A DNA stretch of 9,595 bases from DUQU01 sp964481475 (lineage in GTDB: Bacteria; Bacillota_I; Bacilli_A; Acholeplasmatales; UBA5453), in assembly GCA_964481475.1 (NCBI GenBank), contig CAYZTG010000027.1, positions 1 to 9,595 of the forward strand. The letters run 5' to 3'. The translations under genes were made by a program, and so were the position numbers. Positions 6,154-9,595 of the stretch are shown one piece after another (positions within the stretch are counted from its first letter, which is position 1; every line of letters starts with the position of its first letter). The notes below the pieces were generated by a model. The model worked only from the letters and a program-made list of their open reading frames with translations. It searched no databases and was not told the origin of the DNA.

Positions 6154-6543
6154 ATGTTCCCAGTATATCGTAAACATAGAGGATTATTTGATGCATTCTT
6201 TGATGATTTTATGACAGAAAATAAGTTATCATTAAGAACAGACTTGGTTGAAAATGAAAATGATTATTTATTTAAAGTTGATCTTCCTGGTGTAAAAAAA
6301 GAAGATATTAAAATTAACATTAAAAATAATTATCTAATATTAGAAGTCATCAAACAAGAAGAAAAAGACGAAGAAAATAAAAACTACATAAGAAAAGAAA
6401 GATTTTATGGCAGTGCTTCTAGAAGTTATTACGTTGGTAATATTAATGTTGATGACTTAAATGCAACCTTTGAAAATGGTGTTTTACAAATAACCGTTCC
6501 TAAAGAGGTTAAACAAGAAACCAAATATTTAGAAATCAAATAA
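6154..6543 (+). CDS. hsp20: Hsp20/alpha-crystallin small heat-shock protein
   Basis: An ATP-independent cytoplasmic chaperone that binds unfolding proteins and forms large oligomers. It has 129 residues from the ATG at 6154. A GTG nine bases upstream (6145) is in frame but overlaps the ribosome site AAAGGAG (6139-6145), which decides for the ATG. A short aromatic N-terminus (FDAFFDDFM) precedes the alpha-crystallin domain, which runs from about TDLVENENDYLFKVDLPG to the conserved A-TFENGVLQITVPK. The C-terminal KYLEIK contains an LEI tripeptide in the place of the I-x-I motif that links dimers. It has its own CIRCE-controlled promoter and a strong terminator, so it is monocistronic. Confidence 0.96.
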   Translation: MFPVYRKHRGLFDAFFDDFMTENKLSLRTDLVENENDYLFKVDLPGVKKEDIKINIKNNYLILEVIKQEEKDEENKNYIRKERFYGSASRSYYVGNINVDDLNATFENGVLQITVPKEVKQETKYLEIK

Positions 6544-6558
6544 TCAGATTACATTAGA

Positions 6559-6588
6559 AAAAAGAGAAACAATTTTGTTTCTCTTTTT
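6559..6588. terminator. Bidirectional terminator between hsp20 and degV
   Basis: AAAAAGAGAAACA (6559-6571), loop ATTT, TGTTTCTCTTTTT (6576-6588): a perfect 13-bp stem with T-tracts on both strands. It serves hsp20 on the plus strand and the convergent degV on the minus strand. Confidence 0.92.
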
Positions 6589-6608
6589 CATCTATTACTA
6601 TAATAAGT

Positions 6609-7499
6609 CTATTTCGTTCTTTTATCTCCGAAGAAAAAGATGCCAACTGCGCCAGGTCCAGCATGACTGGCAGTAATCGCACCAGCTGGATATATTTTAA
6701 CTTGCTCCTCTAAATATAAAAATCTCTCTTCAATTTCGTTTTTTAATCTAATCGCTTCTTCTAAATTATTGGCGTGAGTAACATAACATTTACCTGTATA
6801 ATTTAGTCCTCCAAAAGCATGTTTTTCCATTAATTCAATTGCCTTTTTAAAAACTCTCTTTTTACCAATAACTTTATATCTTGGAATGATTTCTCCATTA
6901 ACACTAACATCCATCAACGGACAAATGTTCAATCTTTTCCCAATAATACCTTCGACCTTACCAACTCTTCCCCCTTTAATAAAATGAGAAATGTCCGTTG
7001 TATAAAACCAATGATTGACAGTAAGCTTGTTTTCCTCTATCCAACTAATTAACTTTTCCAAAGTAAACTCTTCTTTATTTTTTCTTTGCGCAACTTCTCT
7101 TAAAAATAGTCCATACCCAACCGATCCATTTAATGAATCAATTACATAAACTTTATTGTCTTGGTATTTTTCATTTAATTCTTTAGCTGCTAAATTAGCT
7201 GAATTATATGTTCCTGATAAACCGCTTGAAAAAGTAAGGTGAAGCACATCGTAACCACTTTCTAAAAAAGGAGTAAAAAATTCAACAAATCTCTCAGCGT
7301 TCACTTGAGTAGTTTTTGGTGTTTTACCTTCCTCTATTGCTCTATAAAAATCCTCATAGGAATAATCCTTACTAATATTTGTTTCAAACATTTCATCATC
7401 CAAATAATAGTAATAATTTATATAAGGAACATCTAACTCTTCTAATTCTTCTTTATAAATATCAACTGTTGATTCACAAGTTAACATGTATTTTTTCAT
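6609..7499 (-). CDS. DegV/FakB family fatty-acid-binding protein
   Basis: DegV-family proteins bind a long-chain fatty acid and, as FakB, present it to the kinase FakA for phosphorylation to acyl-phosphate, feeding host- or medium-derived fatty acids into phospholipid synthesis. The 296 residues are near the family norm. Visible motifs: TTQVN near residue 63, the SSGLSGTYNSA loop that contacts the carboxyl group, SHFIKGGRVG in the middle, and the C-terminal HAGPGAVGIFF. The FakB role is known for characterised members and inferred here; fakA is not in the window. The ATG at 7499 has a GGGGAG ribosome site (7509-7514). It is divergent from the XRE regulator with a 129-bp shared control region and ends at a bidirectional terminator. 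Confidence 0.93.
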   Translation of the reverse strand: MKKYMLTCESTVDIYKEELEELDVPYINYYYYLDDEMFETNISKDYSYEDFYRAIEEGKTPKTTQVNAERFVEFFTPFLESGYDVLHLTFSSGLSGTYNSANLAAKELNEKYQDNKVYVIDSLNGSVGYGLFLREVAQRKNKEEFTLEKLISWIEENKLTVNHWFYTTDISHFIKGGRVGKVEGIIGKRLNICPLMDVSVNGEIIPRYKVIGKKRVFKKAIELMEKHAFGGLNYTGKCYVTHANNLEEAIRLKNEIEERFLYLEEQVKIYPAGAITASHAGPGAVGIFFFGDKRTK

Positions 7500-7519
7500 C
7501 TTTCATCACTCCCCATTTA

Positions 7520-7548
7520 AGTATAAGTGTTCATACATCAACACTCAA
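7520..7548 (-). promoter_or_regulatory. Promoter of degV
   Basis: On the minus strand TATACT (7520-7525) and TTGAGT (7543-7548) at 17-bp spacing. The start would fall near 7513-7516, so the leader is only about 14-17 nt and begins in or next to the ribosome site. Confidence 0.55.
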
Positions 7549-7549
7549 C

Positions 7550-7602
7550 CTACTAATAAAATAATAATAAGAGAGTTGTAATATTAATTCCACTATTAGT
7601 AG
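7550..7602. promoter_or_regulatory. Inverted repeat spanning the degV/XRE divergent control region
   Basis: CTACTAATA (7550-7558) and TATTAGTAG (7594-7602) are exact 9-bp inverted copies 35 bp apart. The left copy abuts the degV -35 box; the right copy covers the -35 position of the XRE promoter. This placement suggests paired operator half-sites for control of both genes, possibly by the XRE protein itself. The function is inference. Confidence 0.4.
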
Positions 7603-7613
7603 AACTAACTTTG

Positions 7614-7622
7614 TGTTATAAT
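7614..7622 (+). promoter_or_regulatory. Extended -10 promoter giving a leaderless XRE transcript
   Basis: TGTTATAAT is a perfect extended -10. Its last base is 7 nt before the A of the ATG at 7629, the usual distance to the transcription start, so +1 would be the start codon itself. No ribosome site precedes the ATG and no good -35 is seen. Confidence 0.55.
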
Positions 7623-7628
7623 AATCTC

Positions 7629-8228
7629 ATGGAAAATAAAAGAAATGAACTACAAGAAAATATTGCAAAAAATATTCAATATTACCGTAAACAACTGAAT
7701 TTAACTCAACTAGAATTGGCTGAAAAGTTAGATTATTCTGATAAAACAATTTCTAAGTGGGAAAGGGGGGACGGCGTACCTGACGTATTCACCTTAAATA
7801 AACTCTCTGAGTTTTTTAATATTTCTATTAATGACCTTTTAAGTGAACAAACCAAGAAGATAAAACAAGAATCTCATAAGCAATTAAAACCACTATTGTA
7901 TGTCTTAGTCGTTTGGGCCGTTTTTGTAACTTCTTACGGTATCTTAAAAATGTTTAATTGGAAACTTGATAATTATCCTTTATGGTTGTTGTTTATTTAT
8001 CCTATACCCCTTTCAGCGTTAATATTTTTTATTTACAACTTAGTTTGGAAAAACCTTTTTTATGTTTATCTTTTCTTAACAATCTTTATTTGGACGCTTT
8101 CTGTTGATATTCAATTAACATTTGACTATTTGCAGCCAAGCCTCTTTTATATTATTACTAGTTCCTTATATCTGCTTTTTATGTATTTAACTTTTTATGT
8201 TTTACAATATCGAAAAAGAAAGAAATAG
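7629..8228 (+). CDS. XRE-family regulator with a C-terminal four-helix membrane domain
   Basis: A DNA-binding protein anchored in the membrane. I chose 199 residues from the ATG at 7629; the frame can be extended to a TTG at 7611, but that overlaps the -10 box. The HTH_3 domain occupies about residues 10-67: an AKNIQYYRKQLNLTQ helix, LAEKLDYSDKTISKWERG with the helix-turn-helix and the hallmark KWERG, then PDVFTLNKLSEFFNISINDLL. A short basic linker (about 68-84) leads to four hydrophobic segments (about 85-105, 113-137, 141-163, 170-190) ending in a basic QYRKRKK tail. This layout occurs in many Gram-positive regulators of unknown signal. It is divergent from degV, with an inverted repeat in the shared promoter region that could be its operator. 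Target and signal are unknown. Confidence 0.85.
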   Translation: MENKRNELQENIAKNIQYYRKQLNLTQLELAEKLDYSDKTISKWERGDGVPDVFTLNKLSEFFNISINDLLSEQTKKIKQESHKQLKPLLYVLVVWAVFVTSYGILKMFNWKLDNYPLWLLFIYPIPLSALIFFIYNLVWKNLFYVYLFLTIFIWTLSVDIQLTFDYLQPSLFYIITSSLYLLFMYLTFYVLQYRKRKK

Positions 8229-8244
8229 TTTTATCTGATCCTTC

Positions 8245-8283
8245 AAAAAAACCACAGTCCTTAATTATGATTGTGGTTTTTTT
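8245..8283. terminator. Terminator after the XRE gene, bidirectional in form
   Basis: AAAAAAACCACA (8245-8256) pairs with TGTGGTTTTTTT (8272-8283), 12 bp with a 15-nt loop and T-tract. It ends XRE transcription and may also act on read-through from the convergent surface operon. Confidence 0.88.
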
Positions 8284-8327
8284 ATTCTTTTATTAATTAT
8301 ATTTCTTTTTAACAATAGCTTACATAA

Positions 8328-8361
8328 AAAAAACAAGTTGCTCTATGAGAACTTATTTTTT
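8328..8361 (-). terminator. Terminator of the SipW-type surface operon
   Basis: On the minus strand a hairpin built from AAGTT/AACTT (8350-8354 with 8335-8339) extended by GAG/CTC inside and A/T pairs outside is followed by a run of T just downstream of the 8370 stop codon. The single C/A mismatch (8334/8355) and one bulged base weaken it slightly. No gene lies between 8229 and 8369; the stretch holds only these two terminators and AT-rich filler. Confidence 0.75.
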
Positions 8362-8369
8362 AATTAATT

Positions 8370-8936
8370 TTACTTATAAATGATTTGACTAGGAGATAAA
8401 CTAGTATAATCTCTCAAAATAGTGTTTGGTATAAACTTAAACATTTCTTGACTAACCGGTTGTATTTCTCTCCATTGTTTATATAAACCATTATTTACTA
8501 AAGGATCATCTATAACCCATGATTGATTAGCAATAAAATATCTTCCATTTCTAATAACAACAGCTCTAATTTCATATCTAGAGTTAGGAGCCCAATCAAA
8601 GTCTAGAGAATAGAAAGCCCATAAACTTTTTGGTCCGGGAACTCCGTGATGTTTAGGATTATATATTGAATTGTCTGTAGTTATATAATGACGTCCTTTG
8701 TAAGTAAATATTTGATTACTAGGAAGATTGTGATTTAGATCATCTTCTTCTTCCCAAATATCTAAATTGAAATCTGAATCCCAAGTATAGTCTAACCAAT
8801 CCCCTGCTTCAATTTGATTTTGAATCATCCTTGTCGTTACGGTTACTTTTTCCCAGTATCCCTTTATGTCTTTTAACGATAGTAGGTTCAATATTGTCAT
8901 TATTACTATTATTATTGTTATGTTTATTTTTCGCAT
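8370..8936 (-). CDS. Exported protein with SipW-type signal region and two CBM5/12-like repeats
   Basis: A probable secreted or surface protein of 188 residues. MRK followed by a hydrophobic stretch (about 4-20) and then KGYWEKVTVTT...IEAGDW resembles SipW-cognate signal regions, where cleavage precedes a YW and a VTVT...AG strand follows. Residues 50-72 are acidic (WEEEDD). Two related segments follow: 74-110 (YKGRHYITTDN ... P ... SLWAFYSL) and 120-158 (IRNGRYFIANQ ... P ... YKQWREI). Both have the NG-x-x-Y/F-x-A...P...W spacing of chitin-binding CBM5/12 modules, so carbohydrate or cell-wall binding is an inference. The ATG at 8936 has a moderate ribosome site (AGTAGGT, spacing 7). The first 128 nt overlap the upstream 71-codon gene in another frame. 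A frameshifted single gene is the alternative. Confidence 0.65.
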   Translation of the reverse strand: MRKINITIIIVIMTILNLLSLKDIKGYWEKVTVTTRMIQNQIEAGDWLDYTWDSDFNLDIWEEEDDLNHNLPSNQIFTYKGRHYITTDNSIYNPKHHGVPGPKSLWAFYSLDFDWAPNSRYEIRAVVIRNGRYFIANQSWVIDDPLVNNGLYKQWREIQPVSQEMFKFIPNTILRDYTSLSPSQIIYK

Positions 8937-9024
8937 TTTTAATACCTACTATTAAGACAGTGTTGATAGTTAAAGCAATTACGCCGATAACCCATACAAC
9001 ATAAGTTAATACTTGCCATAACAT
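8809..9024 (-). CDS. Small single-pass membrane protein with Asn-rich tail, unknown function
   Basis: I do not recognise a family. The 71 residues comprise one hydrophobic segment (about 3-28, VLTYVVWVIGVIALTINTVLIVGI) and a hydrophilic tail with an Asn-rich run (HNNNNSNNDN) ending basic and acidic (KSNRNDKDDSKSN). The ATG at 9024 follows the stop of the TasA-like gene by 10 nt and has an AAGAGG ribosome site, so it looks like a genuine operon member. The Asn run comes from an AAT-rich tract; read one frame over, the same tract gives the hydrophobic signal segment of the next gene. It could be a docking or accessory protein of the surface structure, or the 5' part of a longer gene broken by a frameshift; sequence alone does not settle this. 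Confidence 0.55.
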   Translation of the reverse strand: MLWQVLTYVVWVIGVIALTINTVLIVGIKNAKNKHNNNNSNNDNIEPTIVKRHKGILGKSNRNDKDDSKSN

Positions 9025-9034
9025 GTTAAACCTC

Positions 9035-9583
9035 TTATTTTGGTGTAACAGTAAAAGTTAAGTCAAATTTAATTGTTTTTCCTGCAACTGCATCATACTC
9101 AGTTTTGTCTGCTGGTTCTGTTAAAGTAACTGTAATTGTAATTGAGACTGCCCCATCATTTAAAGTAATATTAGTTGAAGTAGGTAATACTGTGATATTA
9201 ACTAAACTACTATATGTAGCAGCGCCACCAATTAAAATATTATCTGCTAATACTTCTAATGTTCCTAAAGTTCCATCTGCAGAGTTAGTTGTATCTACCC
9301 AAGTAATGTTATATACAATAGTGACCTCTTCTACTTGTCCAGTAGTTGCTCTATCTTCTGGAACTAATGCTCCAGTAGTTTTACTTCCTAATTCAACACC
9401 AACAGTAGTTTCTACTTCACCAGCTGTACCAATAATAATATCTTCCGGTTTCCTTGCATCATTTCCTTTAACTAATCCAGCCCAATAAGCATATGTTGGA
9501 ATTGCTAACAACATAAATAGTAAGAATAAATTAGCAAATAAAAGTAATTTTGTTCTTTTAGTTTCTTCTCTTCTTTTTCTCAT
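9035..9583 (-). CDS. SipW-type signal peptide protein, TasA/camelysin-like
   Basis: A probable extracellular beta-rich surface or matrix protein of 182 residues. The N-terminus is strongly basic (MRKRREETKRTK), then a hydrophobic core (13-29) and TYAYW (30-34), the signature of signal peptides cut by the SipW type of signal peptidase, with cleavage expected after Ala32. The mature part is rich in Thr, Val, Ile and Gly, nearly free of basic residues and without Cys, with strand-like segments (VEEVTIVYNITWVDTT, AVSITITVTLTEP, IKFDLTFTVTPK) typical of an Ig-like or TasA-like sandwich. The ATG at 9583 has an AAGGAGAA ribosome site (9587-9594). It is the first complete gene of a minus-strand operon that runs into the two genes at 9024 and 8936. 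Amyloid-fibre formation is known for TasA and only inferred here. Confidence 0.8.
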   Translation of the reverse strand: MRKRREETKRTKLLLFANLFLLFMLLAIPTYAYWAGLVKGNDARKPEDIIIGTAGEVETTVGVELGSKTTGALVPEDRATTGQVEEVTIVYNITWVDTTNSADGTLGTLEVLADNILIGGAATYSSLVNITVLPTSTNITLNDGAVSITITVTLTEPADKTEYDAVAGKTIKFDLTFTVTPK

Positions 9584-9595
9584 AATTCTCCTTAT

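Noticed and set aside
7379..7564. 61-codon plus-strand open frame over the degV start
   Set aside because: Antisense to the DegV N-terminus and its promoter; no protein features.
7611..7628. TTG start for the XRE gene
   Set aside because: It lies across the -10 box and has no ribosome site.
9105..9488. 127-codon plus-strand open frame opposite the TasA-like gene
   Set aside because: No ribosome site or promoter; it is the antisense shadow of a Thr/Val-rich gene whose own signal peptide, ribosome site and operon context are clear.
1..9595. CRISPR array, tRNA, rRNA or insertion sequence
   Set aside because: No regularly spaced repeats, no cloverleaf or rRNA segments, and no transposase or terminal inverted repeats were seen on either strand.

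Overview
The window is an AT-rich chromosomal segment with short intergenic gaps and frequent strand changes. Tryptophan is always TGG in the frames I read, and TGA is used as a real stop (for example the end of the GGDEF-like gene, which overlaps the next ATG). So this is the standard bacterial code, not the Mycoplasma code. AT content, small genome-style layout, DegV, Hsp20 under a CIRCE operator, pyruvate:ferredoxin oxidoreductase (PFOR) and SipW-type exported proteins fit a fermentative, probably anaerobic, low-GC Gram-positive. The Acholeplasma/Izemoplasma side of the Mycoplasmatota or a nearby Bacillota lineage is likely. This placement is an inference from gene content.

Layout. 1-2956 (minus): PFOR, cut by the window start after about 985 residues, with a sigma-A-like promoter and a cre-like palindrome upstream. 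3075-4084 (minus): a two-gene operon of a membrane-anchored degenerate GGDEF-like protein and a Bcp-type thiol peroxidase, joined by an ATGA overlap. 4161-5427 (plus): a promoter, a compact SAM-I-type riboswitch apparently without P4, an intrinsic terminator, then the ruins of a metNIQ methionine uptake operon (metN with two stops and a frameshift, fused by a large deletion to the last third of metQ). 5424-6029 (minus): an AlkA-like DNA glycosylase. 6083-6588 (plus): CIRCE, consensus promoter, Hsp20, terminator. 6609-7499 (minus): DegV/FakB. 7629-8228 (plus): an XRE regulator with a four-helix membrane tail, apparently leaderless. 8370-9583 (minus): three genes of a SipW-type exported protein cluster, continuing past the right edge.

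How it works together. PFOR is central energy metabolism. The Bcp peroxidase, DNA glycosylase and Hsp20 are separate stress-protection units. The methionine uptake locus still has its SAM sensor and terminator but no longer encodes a working transporter. The last block probably builds a surface structure: a TasA/camelysin-like beta protein, a small membrane protein with an Asn-rich tail, and a protein with two CBM5/12-like repeats. The dedicated signal peptidase (SipW) would be expected just outside the window.

The observations most worth follow-up are the minimal SAM riboswitch left on a dead operon, the 128-nt out-of-frame overlap between two surface-cluster genes, the degenerate GGDEF protein coupled to a peroxidase, and the divergent operator candidate between degV and the XRE gene.
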